Below the pieces are notes generated by a model. The model worked only from the letters and a program-made list of their open reading frames with translations. It was not told the DNA's origin and did not search any database. The translations under genes were made by a program, and so were the position numbers. Below, piece after piece: positions 43,505 through 54,200 of a stretch of DNA of 62,873 bases. Source of the stretch: Candidatus Thermochlorobacter aerophilus (GTDB taxonomy: Bacteria > Bacteroidota > Chlorobiia > Chlorobiales > Thermochlorobacteraceae); the NCBI GenBank assembly GCA_002794105.1, contig PHFL01000051.1, forward strand, positions 1 to 62,873, read 5' to 3'. Every line of letters starts with the position of its first letter. The first letter of the stretch is position 1.

Positions 43505-46056
43505 TAAGTTTTGTCGACAGTGCTAACATTAGCTTGTACATCCACACTGGATGCAACTTCAACAAAAATTAGTTTTTCATCCTGCTCGTTGAAGTCAATT
43601 TCAATAGTAGTGCCTGACTTGAAGCGCTGGCGAAGAAGTTCCTCTGCAAGTGGATCTTCAACATACTTTTGCAGAACTCGGCGCAAAGGACGCGCACCAT
43701 ACTTGGGGTCATAACCTTTTTCAATGAGAAAATGCTTTGCCTTATCTGTAAGACGTGCAGAGATGCCAAGCGCCTTGAATCTGGCAAAGACTTTTTCCAG
43801 CATCAGGTCGATAATCTTGGCAATATGTTCTTTTTCAAGCGGCTTGAAGACGACCACATCATCAATGCGGTTCAAAAATTCAGGTGAGAAGAACCGCCGC
43901 AAAGCGTCATCAACAGTAGATTTGATGGAAGTGTATTTATCGTCTTCACGCTCGATAGCAAAGCCAATTTTGCCTTTGGCGCGCATTTCAATTTCGCGTG
44001 CCGCAATGTTAGAGGTCATGATGACAATCGTATTCCTGAAATCAACGCGGCGACCTTGTGAATCAGTCAGTATCCCATCGTCAAGAAGTTGCAAGAGCAG
44101 GTTAAAGACGTCGGGATGCGCTTTTTCGATTTCGTCAAGCAAAATGATGCTATAAGGCTTACGACGCACTTTTTCTGTCAGTTCGCCACCTTGGTCATAG
44201 CCGACATATCCGGGCGGTGCACCAACTAAGCGACTGACGTTGAAGCGCTCCATGTACTCCGACATATCGATGCGGATGAGCGCATCGTCACTGCCGAAAA
44301 GATAACGGGCCAGTGCTTTGGCAAGTTCGGTTTTGCCAACGCCAGTCGGACCCAAGAAAATGAACGAGCCAATAGGACGATTGGGGTCTTTCAGACCTGC
44401 ACGACTGCGCTGAATGGCACGCGACAACTTCTCAATAGCTTCATCTTGACCGATAACCTGTCGCTTGAGCTCGTCTGCCATACGCAGCAGTTTCTGCGAC
44501 TCATTAACACTGACGCTCTCGACAGGTATGCCCGTCATGCTGGCAACAACAGCAGCGACAGCTTCAGGCGTGACTTCAAAAACCTCGTTAGACTCAGCCC
44601 AAGCCTTTTCCTTAGCCTTAAGCTCGGCATAGAGACGTTGATATTCATCTCGCAGCCGTGCCGCTTCTTCAAAGCGCTGCTGCTTGACCATTTCCATCTT
44701 TTCACGGCGCAAGGCTTCAAGTTTCGCCTCTAAGTCCACGATGTCTTGTGGCACTTTGATGTTAGACAGATGCACACGACTGCCTGCTTCGTCCAGCACA
44801 TCAATAGCTTTGTCTGGGAAGTAGCGGTCTTGGATATATCGACCAGAGAGTTTCACAATAGCCTCAAGAGCCGCTTTGGTATAGCGCACATTGTGATGAG
44901 CCTCGTAGCGAGCTTTGATTTGCTCTAGAATTTGGAGTGTCTCTTCGGCAGTCGGTGGCTCAACTATCACTTTCTGGAAGCGCCGTTCTAAGGCACCGTC
45001 CTTTTCGATATACTCACGGTATTCGTCTAAGGTCGTTGCACCAATGCACTGCAGCTCGCCACGTGCCAGAGCAGGCTTGAAGATATTTGAGGCGTCAAGT
45101 GAGCCTTGTCCGCCACCAGCGCCCACAATGGTATGGAGCTCGTCAATGAAGAGAATGACATCGGGCGACTTGGCAAGTTCTTGCATCAGGGCTTGCATGC
45201 GCTCTTCAAACTGCCCGCGGAACTTTGTGCCCGCAACAACAGATGCCATATCGAGGGCGACTATGCGTTTGCCAAAGAGCACCGCAGGAACCTGACGCTT
45301 GACAATGCGTATGGCTAAGCCTTCCGCAATGGCAGTCTTACCAACACCCGGCTCGCCAATAAGGACAGGGTTATTCTTCTTGCGGCGAGACAGAATCAGG
45401 GCGACGCGCTCAATCTCTTTATCGCGTCCAATGACTGGGTCAAGTTTGTCTTCTTGAGCAAGTCGCGTAAGGTCGCGCCCAAATGTATCGAGTGCAGGAG
45501 TTTTGCTCCGACCTCTTGGCGCAGAGTAGGAATATGACTTCGGTGCTTCAGGCGCAGAAGATGGGGCACCAGCGCCAACTAGCTCGGGCTCATCTTGCTT
45601 GTCTGATGCACTAAATGTAGAGGCGCGATTGGATTGTTCGGAAACTTCGCGCTGCACATCGGAGTAAGTTACTCCAAACTGTGAAAGGATTTGTGTCACA
45701 ATAGATTGCTCATCGTGCATCAGCGAAAGTAGAAGATGCTCGGTGCCAACGAAAGAGCATTTCATGGCTTGGGCCTCAAGCACCATGCGACGCAAAGCGG
45801 TTTCAGCTGATTTGGTCAGTGGGAGATTGCCAAAAAGCGGTGCCCGTGTCGAGGGACCGGCGGCAGCCTCAACCGATTGCTTCAACTCGTCGATATTTAC
45901 GCCTAAGTTCTCTAAAGACCTAACAGCGACATTGTCTCTGTCGCGAAGAAGCCCTAACAAAAGATGCTCGGTGCCAATGTAATCATGCCCAAGCCTCAGG
46001 GCTTCTTCTCGGCTAAAGCGTAATGCCGATTGTACCCCACTTGAAAAGTTCTCCAT
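43504..46056 (-). CDS. clpC: ATP-dependent Clp protease ATP-binding subunit ClpC
   Basis: ClpC is a AAA+ unfoldase that feeds proteins to ClpP. The 850-residue product has an N-terminal double Clp repeat ([18 protein letters not shown] and [16 protein letters not shown]), first ATPase with GEPGVGKT near residue 237, a UVR motif near 445 ([17 protein letters not shown]), and second ATPase with GPTGVGKT near 570. The UVR region and length mark it as ClpC rather than ClpA or ClpB. A Ser/Pro-rich linker (about 145-190) precedes the first ATPase. It is probably cotranscribed with the small ORF and htrA. No CtsR or CIRCE operator was recognised upstream. Confidence 0.96.
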   Translation of the reverse strand: MENFSSGVQSALRFSREEALRLGHDYIGTEHLLLGLLRDRDNVAVRSLENLGVNIDELKQSVEAAAGPSTRAPLFGNLPLTKSAETALRRMVLEAQAMKCSFVGTEHLLLSLMHDEQSIVTQILSQFGVTYSDVQREVSEQSNRASTFSASDKQDEPELVGAGAPSSAPEAPKSYSYSAPRGRSKTPALDTFGRDLTRLAQEDKLDPVIGRDKEIERVALILSRRKKNNPVLIGEPGVGKTAIAEGLAIRIVKRQVPAVLFGKRIVALDMASVVAGTKFRGQFEERMQALMQELAKSPDVILFIDELHTIVGAGGGQGSLDASNIFKPALARGELQCIGATTLDEYREYIEKDGALERRFQKVIVEPPTAEETLQILEQIKARYEAHHNVRYTKAALEAIVKLSGRYIQDRYFPDKAIDVLDEAGSRVHLSNIKVPQDIVDLEAKLEALRREKMEMVKQQRFEEAARLRDEYQRLYAELKAKEKAWAESNEVFEVTPEAVAAVVASMTGIPVESVSVNESQKLLRMADELKRQVIGQDEAIEKLSRAIQRSRAGLKDPNRPIGSFIFLGPTGVGKTELAKALARYLFGSDDALIRIDMSEYMERFNVSRLVGAPPGYVGYDQGGELTEKVRRKPYSIILLDEIEKAHPDVFNLLLQLLDDGILTDSQGRRVDFRNTIVIMTSNIAAREIEMRAKGKIGFAIEREDDKYTSIKSTVDDALRRFFSPEFLNRIDDVVVFKPLEKEHIAKIIDLMLEKVFARFKALGISARLTDKAKHFLIEKGYDPKYGARPLRRVLQKYVEDPLAEELLRQRFKSGTTIEIDFNEQDEKLIFVEVASSVDVQANVSTVDKT

Positions 46057-46483
46057 ACCTCTTGCCCCTCTGGTTGTGGTAGCTTTTTCTGTATAACTTC
46101 TCTCAGCGCTTACACCTACAAACGCTATGCCAACTTTTAAGTTTCGCGAAAAAATCAGTTAAGGGGTCAACACCAGCATGAAATTGGCAGCAAAACAAGT
46201 AGCTATGACAAAATTGATGTATGGAAAAGACAAATTTTAGGGTATGGGACAAATTGTGCAGCGATTTTGTCAGAGCGCAGAAAAGCCCGAAAGCTCTATG
46301 CGCCACAGACTCAATAGGTAGGACGAAAAATCGGCTGTATCGACTATAGAGAAGCAAGGATTTTTAAGAGATTGAATTGATGAAGCAGAAAGTAACCTCT
46401 AGATTACGCAAGGAAGTGAATAGAACATTTGTGTAGTAGCGGGGCAGAACTTTCAAACGCAGTAAACGAGAGGAGTATAAGCT
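46057..46483. other. 427-base divergent gap between clpC and csp
   Basis: The gap holds no convincing gene. It must carry the clpC promoter and the csp promoter and leader. A GAGGAG ribosome binding site ends it, 9 bases before csp. A long leader is usual for cold shock genes, but no specific fold or cold box could be recognised by eye. Confidence 0.5.
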
Positions 46484-46777
46484 ATGGCAAACCGTAGCAA
46501 TGTTAAATGGTTTGACGGCAAAAAAGGCTATGGATTCATTCTGAATCCAGACGGCGGCGAAGATATCTTCGTACATTATTCTGCAATCAATTCGGATCGC
46601 AAGTACAAGATGTTAGATGCCGGAGCACCCGTGGAGTATGAACTTGTCATGACCGCCAAAGGGTTGCAAGCGCAGAATGTACGGCAACTTACGCCGGTGT
46701 CATCGGGGACGAACCAAGGGAAAGGCGGTGGTAATGCAAACCAAAACCAAGGGGTGCAAGAGCCGAAAAATAGCTGA
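46484..46777 (+). CDS. Cold shock domain protein
   Basis: The 97-residue product has one cold shock domain: NVKWFDGKKGYGFI (RNP1 KGYGFI) and DIFVHYSAI (RNP2), then VEYELVMTAKGLQAQNV. It binds single-stranded RNA or DNA and acts as an RNA chaperone in the cytoplasm. The C-terminal 25 residues are a Gly/Asn/Gln-rich tail (GTNQGKGGGNANQNQGVQ), longer than the usual 66-70-residue Csp. GAGGAG precedes the ATG, and a strong terminator follows, so it is a single-gene unit. Confidence 0.96.
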   Translation: MANRSNVKWFDGKKGYGFILNPDGGEDIFVHYSAINSDRKYKMLDAGAPVEYELVMTAKGLQAQNVRQLTPVSSGTNQGKGGGNANQNQGVQEPKNS

Positions 46778-46809
46778 AAAGCTTTGTCCCGCTGTGACGC
46801 CTTTTTTGG

Positions 46810-46848
46810 GAGACCGCATATGCCTGTGGCATGCGGTCTCTTTTTTTT
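46810..46848 (+). terminator. Rho-independent terminator of the cold shock gene
   Basis: A perfect 10-bp stem, GAGACCGCAT with ATGCGGTCTC, around an 11-nt loop, followed by eight T. Confidence 0.93.
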
Positions 46849-46986
46849 ATGCCTACAAAGCAACTGTAAAAAGTGGCTTGTTGCAGCAGACTTTCTATGC
46901 ATTGAACACTTGCATAAGTGCTCTCATTTTAAGGTGTAACTCTTGGGTATCTCTGCTTTTCTTGGATTTGTGGTGGAGAAAATAGG

Positions 46987-47075
<89 letters not shown>

Positions 47076-47204
47076 GAAGTATAGCCGAGCAAGTAGTAGG
47101 GGCAAAGCTACGAAATACTCTGTGCACATTGAAAAAGCATCAGGGGGCTACAATACTGCGCCGTTTGCGGATGTTTTTTGTCTCTACGAAGAAAGAGATG
47201 AATC

Positions 47205-47231
47205 AAACAATAAGCCTCGCAGAAGCGAGGC
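47205..47231 (-). terminator. Possible terminator after tRNA-Gly
   Basis: On the minus strand GCCTCGC pairs with GCGAGGC around a 4-nt loop and is followed by a T-rich tail (TTATTGTTT). It lies 10 bases after tRNA-Gly. The tail is weak. Confidence 0.5.
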
Positions 47232-47240
47232 AGAGTATTG

Positions 47241-47313
47241 AGCGAGAGACGAGACTCGAACTCGCGACCCTCACCTTGGCAAGGTGATGCTCTACCAGCT
47301 GAGCTACTCTCGC
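47241..47313 (-). tRNA. tRNA-Gly (anticodon GCC)
   Basis: A 73-base minus-strand cloverleaf: acceptor GCGAGAG with CTCTCGC, D arm AGCTCAGCTGGTAGAGC, anticodon stem TCACC/GGTGA around loop TTGCCAA, T arm with GTTCGAGTC. Discriminator T; CCA is not encoded. It reads GGC and GGT codons. Confidence 0.95.
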
Positions 47314-47493
47314 GTTTTGTTATTGCATCACTCCATGGACTTACCATATAAGTCAGCCGCAAATATGCAAAAAAAATTTCTTCGATGCAAGTGGTAAATC
47401 TCATGAATGATTAGCAATAGCAAAGTGATTTCACTATTTTTAACATTCGTGGCTTTGCAGTACAACAAGTGGAAAACAAACCGATAAACTTCA

Positions 47494-47910
47494 ATGAATA
47501 GACCCATTCGTGTGCTCATTGCTAAAGCAGGATTAGACGGTCATGACCGAGGTGCGAAAGTGATTGCAGCTGCACTGCGCGATGCAGGCATGGAAGTCAT
47601 TTACACGGGCTTGCGTCAAACTCCAGAGATGATTGTGCAAGCTGCATTGCAAGAAGATGTTGATGTCATCGGCATCAGTGTGTTGAGTGGTGCACACATG
47701 ACGATTTTTCCACGGGTGCTAAAACTGATGCGTGAAAAAGGGTTGGATGATGTGCTGCTTACTGGCGGAGGGATTATTCCAGAACAGGATATTGCCAAGC
47801 TTCAAGAGATGGGCACGGGACGACTTTTTTTGCCCGGCGCATCGACGGCAGAGATTGTAGCCTACATTAAAGAATGGGTGGCAAAACGAGAAGCAAAGCA
47901 AGTGCTCTAA
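47494..47910 (+). CDS. Cobalamin-binding subunit of methylmalonyl-CoA mutase type, stand-alone
   Basis: The 138-residue product is a B12-binding Rossmann-like domain with the base-off motif [11 protein letters not shown] (His is the lower cobalt ligand), then [15 protein letters not shown] and [14 protein letters not shown]. It equals the C-terminal part of methylmalonyl-CoA mutase large subunit, encoded here as a separate gene, as in the split mutases of archaea and some bacteria. The catalytic TIM-barrel subunit is not in this window. It would need adenosylcobalamin, which links it to cobO at 9477. It lies upstream of secA by 69 bases. Confidence 0.92.
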   Translation: MNRPIRVLIAKAGLDGHDRGAKVIAAALRDAGMEVIYTGLRQTPEMIVQAALQEDVDVIGISVLSGAHMTIFPRVLKLMREKGLDDVLLTGGGIIPEQDIAKLQEMGTGRLFLPGASTAEIVAYIKEWVAKREAKQVL

Positions 47911-47979
47911 GTCAAATCGTATAAAGTGGAGTCGTGCAGTTTGCTTAAACCATATGCACAACTTAAACGAAGCAAGGAT

Positions 47980-50900
47980 ATGCTAAAATTTTTGCAGAAA
48001 ATATTTGGCTCAAAGCATGAGAAAGATGTCAAGCGCTTGATGCCAATTGTCGAGGAAATCAACCGCTACTACGAGGAGTTTCAAAAACTAAGTGACGATG
48101 AGCTGCGAGCCAAGACCGAAGAGCTCAAGGCGCGCATCAAGGAAGGCATTCGTGAGATTGAAGAAGAGCTTGCCGCTGAAAGAGAGAAGCTGAACAACTT
48201 GGAAATCACATTAGAAGAGGCACAAGCAATCAAAGAAAGAATTGAGAAGCTCGAAGAAGAGTTGCACGAGACGACAGAAGAGATTCTCAATGAGATTCTG
48301 CCTGAAGCATTTGCAATTGTCAAGGATACATGTCGCAGGCTAGTCGGTAAAGAGTGGATGGCTGGTGGGACAAAAATCAAGTGGGATATGATTCCATACG
48401 ATGTGCAACTCATTGGCGGAATTGTCTTGCATGAGGGCAAGATTGCAGAAATGGCAACAGGTGAAGGAAAGACATTGGTGGCCACACTGCCAGCCTTTCT
48501 CAATGCCTTGACAGGCAAGGGCGTCCATATCGTTACGGTCAATGACTACCTTGCAAAACGCGACCGTGAGTGGATGGGACCGATTTATGAGTTTCACAAT
48601 CTCAAAGTGGGCGTGATTCTCTCAGAGATGAGTACTGCTGAGCGGCGCCAGAACTATGCAGCAGATATCACCTACGGTACAAACAACGAGTTTGGCTTCG
48701 ATTACCTGCGCGATAATATGGCAACAGACAAAGAAGAAGTTGTACAGCGCGGGCACAACTATGCAATCATTGACGAAGTTGACTCGGTACTGATTGATGA
48801 GGCGCGAACGCCGCTCATCATTTCTGGACCTGTGCCTGAATCCGATACAAGCAAATTTTTGGAGCTCAAGCCAAAAGTTGAGCGGCTGGTCAGAGCCCAA
48901 CAAAATCTTGTGGCAAAAATTCTAAGCCATGTCGAAAAACTGCTCACTGAGAAGGAGAAAGCAGACAAAAACTGGGAGTTCAATGCTGGGTTGGGGCTAT
49001 TGCGTGCTAAGCGCGGTCAGCCGAAGAACAAAAAGTTTCTCAAACTCATCGGCGAAGGGGCTAATGCGCGCTTGATGCAGATGGTCGAAAATGAGTTCCT
49101 GCGCGATAATGCTCGGCGCATGCATGAGGTCGATGACGAACTCTACTACTCAATTGATGAGCGCTTTCATCAAATTGACTTAACTGACAAAGGTCGTGCA
49201 CTCATTACCGATGACAATCAGGATCCAGACTTTTTTGTGCTGCCAGATGTGGGCACAGAGATAGCAAAAATTGAGAACGACCCGACGCTAACGCCAGCAC
49301 AAAAGCAAGAAAAGAAAGATGAGCTCTACAGAGTGTTTGCCGAAAAATCAGAGCGCATTCATAATGTCTCACAGCTCCTGCGAGCCTACTCGCTTTACGA
49401 AAGAGATGATGAATATGTGGTCCAAGATGGCAAGGTGTTAATTGTCGATGAGTTTACGGGCAGAATTTTGACCGGTCGCCGATACAGTGACGGGTTGCAT
49501 CAGGCTATAGAAGCTAAAGAGGGCGTCAAGATTGAGGGCGAGACACAAACTTTAGCAACCATTACACTGCAAAACTACTTTCGTCTCTACAAGAAGCTGG
49601 CAGGCATGACCGGCACAGCTGAAACCGAAGCTCAAGAATTTTATGAAATTTACAAGCTCGATGTGGTGGTCATTCCTACGCATAAGAAAGTCATACGAGA
49701 AGATAGAGAAGACCTTGTCTTCAAGACCAAAAGAGAGAAGTATAATGCAGTAATTGCCAAAATTGAGGAGTTGCGACAGAAAGGGCAACCTGTACTGGTA
49801 GGCACAACGAGTGTGGAAGTTTCCGAGACGCTGTCACGCTTTTTGAAGATGCGCAAAATTCCGCACAATGTACTGAATGCAAAGCAACATCAACGCGAGG
49901 CGGAAATTGTGGCGCAAGCTGGGCAGAAAGGTGCGGTTACGATTGCAACAAACATGGCTGGGCGTGGCACAGACATCAAACTCGGAGAAGGGGTCAAGGA
50001 ACTGGGCGGATTGTTCATTCTTGGAACAGAGCGGCATGAATCACGCCGAATTGACCGACAACTGCGTGGACGTGCAGGCCGGCAAGGCGACCCGGGAGTT
50101 TCTCAGTTCTATGTCTCTCTCGAAGATGATTTGATGCGGCTCTTTGGGTCGGACCGCATTGCATCAATCATGGAAAAATTGGGATACCAGGAAGGTGAGG
50201 TTATCACGCACCCAATGATAACGAAGTCAATCGAGCGGGCACAGCGGCGGGTCGAAGAGCAAAATTTTAGCATCAGAAAACGGTTGCTGGAATATGACAA
50301 TGTGATGAACCAACAGCGAGAGATTATCTATGCTCGGCGCCGTGATGCGCTATACAAAGACCGCCTGAGACTGGAGATTTTCGACTTGCTTGATTCCTAC
50401 GCTGAACAAGTTGCTGAAAAGTATATCGCCGACTATGATGCTGATGGACTAAAAGAACAGGTGCTGCGTGAGTTAAGCGTCCCTATTGAACTGACGCGAG
50501 AGAAGTTTGCTGCGCTAGGCAAAGAGGGTGTCAAAGACTTAATCTATCACACGGCAAGTGAGTTTTACAAGCGCAAAGAAGAACACTTAGGCTCAGAAAT
50601 GATGGGGCGCATTGAGCGCTTTGCCACACTAAGTGTCATTGACGAGAAATGGCGCGAGCACCTGCGCGATATCGATGACCTCAAGGAAGGCATCAATCTG
50701 CGTGCATACGGTCAGAAAGACCCACTGCTAGAGTACAAGAAAGAAGCCTTCGAGCTTTTTGTGCAGATGCTAGATGAGATTGCTGTGCAAACGCTTTCAA
50801 TGGCATTTAAGATGTATCCAGCCACACAAACGCTGGCAGAGCCACGCCGTGTGCAACGCAGCCGACTAAGAGCGATTCATGCCGAAGCGCAAAGCGTGTA

Positions 50901-51069
50901 CAGCACAGTGACAGCACAAGGTAGGACCGATACCGATGTAGCCGAGGAAGAACCACCCAAACCGCAGCCTATCCGCGTAGAGAAAACCCCAGGGCGCAAT
51001 GACCCCTGTCCATGCGGTAGTGGTAAAAAGTATAAAAACTGCCATGGTAGAGCTGTGGTGAGCCGATAA
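47980..51069 (+). CDS. secA: Preprotein translocase ATPase SecA
   Basis: SecA drives unfolded preproteins through SecYEG at the inner membrane. The 1029-residue product (from ATG 47980, after AAGGAT) has the Walker [20 protein letters not shown], the Walker B-region [15 protein letters not shown], the preprotein-binding domain, [15 protein letters not shown], and [14 protein letters not shown]. It ends in a zinc motif [14 protein letters not shown] near residue 1010. It is longer than Escherichia coli SecA (901) because of charged N-terminal helices (about 45-115) and another insertion (about 280-460), as in other Chlorobi. It is followed by porU. Confidence 0.97.
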   Translation: MLKFLQKIFGSKHEKDVKRLMPIVEEINRYYEEFQKLSDDELRAKTEELKARIKEGIREIEEELAAEREKLNNLEITLEEAQAIKERIEKLEEELHETTEEILNEILPEAFAIVKDTCRRLVGKEWMAGGTKIKWDMIPYDVQLIGGIVLHEGKIAEMATGEGKTLVATLPAFLNALTGKGVHIVTVNDYLAKRDREWMGPIYEFHNLKVGVILSEMSTAERRQNYAADITYGTNNEFGFDYLRDNMATDKEEVVQRGHNYAIIDEVDSVLIDEARTPLIISGPVPESDTSKFLELKPKVERLVRAQQNLVAKILSHVEKLLTEKEKADKNWEFNAGLGLLRAKRGQPKNKKFLKLIGEGANARLMQMVENEFLRDNARRMHEVDDELYYSIDERFHQIDLTDKGRALITDDNQDPDFFVLPDVGTEIAKIENDPTLTPAQKQEKKDELYRVFAEKSERIHNVSQLLRAYSLYERDDEYVVQDGKVLIVDEFTGRILTGRRYSDGLHQAIEAKEGVKIEGETQTLATITLQNYFRLYKKLAGMTGTAETEAQEFYEIYKLDVVVIPTHKKVIREDREDLVFKTKREKYNAVIAKIEELRQKGQPVLVGTTSVEVSETLSRFLKMRKIPHNVLNAKQHQREAEIVAQAGQKGAVTIATNMAGRGTDIKLGEGVKELGGLFILGTERHESRRIDRQLRGRAGRQGDPGVSQFYVSLEDDLMRLFGSDRIASIMEKLGYQEGEVITHPMITKSIERAQRRVEEQNFSIRKRLLEYDNVMNQQREIIYARRRDALYKDRLRLEIFDLLDSYAEQVAEKYIADYDADGLKEQVLRELSVPIELTREKFAALGKEGVKDLIYHTASEFYKRKEEHLGSEMMGRIERFATLSVIDEKWREHLRDIDDLKEGINLRAYGQKDPLLEYKKEAFELFVQMLDEIAVQTLSMAFKMYPATQTLAEPRRVQRSRLRAIHAEAQSVYSTVTAQGRTDTDVAEEEPPKPQPIRVEKTPGRNDPCPCGSGKKYKNCHGRAVVSR

Positions 51070-51200
51070 AGCAAGCAAAAGAGACAAAATGAGAACTTGA
51101 TAGATTGTGCAGAGACATCTATCTTGCAAAAGCAAAAAACACAACTGCCGCCTCATCACCGCAAAGAGTAGTATGCATCGATAACAAACTCAAACTTTTA

Positions 51201-54200
51201 ATGGTACGCACTCGTCTTCAGCAGCTGCTAAGCCTAACCATAGTGATTTGCTTTTTAACGATATTCTTTTCCCAAAAGCTACCAGCGCAAACAGTAGTGC
51301 CCGAAATTGAAAATAAGCCACAGGTATCGACGAAAACATCTGTTGCATCAGTGGTCGGCACAGGTCGCGACAGGGTGCAACTGGTGCTGGAATTTGATAT
51401 CCCCTTCGTGAAAGAAACAGGATATGCACAAGATAATGCGGGGCATGCAGAACCTGAAATTGCGTCACTAACTACCGACCATCTTTTGATGAATCGAGTC
51501 TATCGCATTCCATCATACCACTACATTGTGCAGGCACATGTGCAATCAGCAAGGGTGGTGGCGGAAGAAGGAGTGGGTGTGCTGCAGAATGTGTCGCTCA
51601 AGTTTCATCCTGAGGCATTAGAGGATGTGCCTATTGGAGCGTCTGAAGCACAGCGACGAGAGCTGAAAGCCAGCACAAAAGTAGATGAACAGGAAAATTT
51701 TCCAAAAGAAAAACTAAAGTGGTTCTATGCTGGCTCCATGCGTGGCACACCACTGACCAGCCTAACTGTCTCACCTTACATCTACTCGCCAAGGACTAAG
51801 ACGCTACGCTATGTGCAAAAGATGGTAATTGAGTGCCAGCTCGATGCTCAAGAGTCTTCGCCAGAGACGTTCAAAATTGATATTGATGAAGCACAGCTGA
51901 TGCAACAAACCCCACGCCATCGCAGTCCATACAAGCCCCTTGGAAAAATGTGGGGCGGAAGAGCGCTATCATTTTCGGAAGCCATGGGCGTACAGCAAAA
52001 TGTGTGGGGAAGATTGCCTGTGGTGCCAAAGTATCGATTCATCGTCAATAAAGATGGGGTCTATCGCTTAGGCTTTTTTGAATTTCAGGATGCAGAGTTT
52101 CCAGCAGACTTTTTTACGGCAGACCCACGCACTTTTCGGCTCTTCAACAAAGGGCGTGAAGTACCAATCTATGTCAAGGGAGAACAAGACGGGCGCTTCA
52201 ACCGCGATGACTACATTGAGTTTATTGGTGAGCCACACCGATTAGCTTTTTCAGACCCAGACCGACCTGATATGTATAATGACCCCTACACCGATGAAAA
52301 TGTCTACTACTTCTACTGGGAACAGACATTAACCCCACAAAATCGTGGACTGCGCTTGGTAGAAATTCCAGCTGAACCGAGAAGAACAGTAGGAGTTATC
52401 AATCTGCGCAATCAATCTTTTCGTAGCACCGTGCATTTCGAAGTGGATGGCGTAACTGAACGCTTTGCCTTGCTTCACTATCAGTTTAACTCGCCGGGAT
52501 ATAGGCGCACAAGAAATCATAGCGATGCAGGAGACAAACGTTTTTGGTATCAAATTTTAACTGACCGTGGTGCAAGTGCACCGATAAGCATCCCAGCACC
52601 GCAAACAAACAACAGCACCGACTCTATCATCATCCGTGCAGCGTTTCATGGCATTAGTACAGGTGTGCCACGTTTTAGAGCCAATGTTTTCTTTAGCTTG
52701 CCAGTCGATTTCTTCCAAGTCATGCGCGCAGAGTGGGGCGATGGGCGACCGGAACAATTGGCGACTATTGCGCGCGCAGGGCTCTCGCCGCTTTTTCACC
52801 GTCTGCTGGGCGGTGTATCAGCAGTCCGTATTGGAAGTGGTGAGGTCAATCCAACGGTATCCTTCCCACTGTTTTACTTCAACTGGATAGAAGTAACCTA
52901 TCGACGCTTGTATCGCGCTGTGGAAGATGAGATTGTCTTTACAACACCGCCCGATACAAGACCGGGACGATACCAGTTTACCATATCCGGATTTACTACG
53001 CCTGACATTGAAATTTACAAAAAAGGCGTCGGGCGCTTGGGTAACTTTACAGTCGAGCAGTATGAAGTGGTGGATGAGCGCGGCGAAAAAACAGGGCGTC
53101 AAGAATTTCGTGCCATTTTTCAAGACGAAGTGCTCACACCAAGGGATGTTGAGTACATTGCGCTAACAAATGCAAAAAAACTGTTACCGCTACGCATTGA
53201 AAAAGTAACCGCTGCCAACTTCTTTGATACCAGAATCAAGCTGCGTGACAAAAACAATGCTTACAACTTCATCATCATCACTTCACGAGCGTTCTTCACG
53301 GAAAGAGATGCTGAAAATCCCCTTAGTCCAATCAGGCAATACAAAGAAAACAGAGAAGCGCGCTTGCGTGCTCTCGGCGAGCCAAATCGAGTGCTTGTGA
53401 CCACAGTCGATAATATCTACGACGAATTCAATGATGGGATAAAAAGTCCATATGCTATTCGTGAGTTTTTGTCTTATGCCTACCACGAGTGGCGAGAAGC
53501 GCCAACATATGTGCTCCTGATTGGCGATGCAGTCTTTGGGAAAATTGCGCCAACCGATGTGCCCACCATGCATGTACAAACCTACATTTTTGGTGCAACA
53601 GCTTCAGATGCATGGTTTGCAATGGTCGACGGTGTGGATGTATCTGGTCAGCTTGACCTGATTCCAGATTTGCAAATTGCGCGCATTCCTGCCCAGTCGC
53701 AAGATGATGTGCTGGCGTATTTGCAGAAGCTCATCGTCTATGAACAGCCTCAAACTTTGGGCGAGTGGCGAAACCGAGTGTTACTCATTGCGGGGGAAGC
53801 GGAACAAGGCAGAGGATCTATTGCAGAAGGCACACTGGTTGATAAAGTGGTGCAGACCGATGAACTCATCGATCGCTACATTGACCGTTCTGTGTTTGTT
53901 GACCGCTTGCACACTTCAACAGGACGAAACCGATTGGATTTTACAGCGCCGCCAGATAAGTATCGCGGTGGACAAGACCAGCTTATCAACACACTCAATC
54001 AAACTGGAGCAGTTGTGGTCAACTTCATGGGGCATGGCGGGGGCGGAATATGGGGCGATAGCCAAGTGCTGACACGCGAGGCGGTGGACCGACTGCGCAA
54101 TGGTACACGCCTGCCATTCATTACTAGCATGACCTGTTTTGTCGGTGCGTTTGATGACCTTTCAAGCGTGCGTGGAACATTTGTCAACAGCCCGATTACG

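Noticed and set aside
46057..46200. CIRCE or CtsR operator upstream of clpC
   Set aside because: No TTAGCACTC inverted repeat or CtsR heptanucleotide repeat was recognised.
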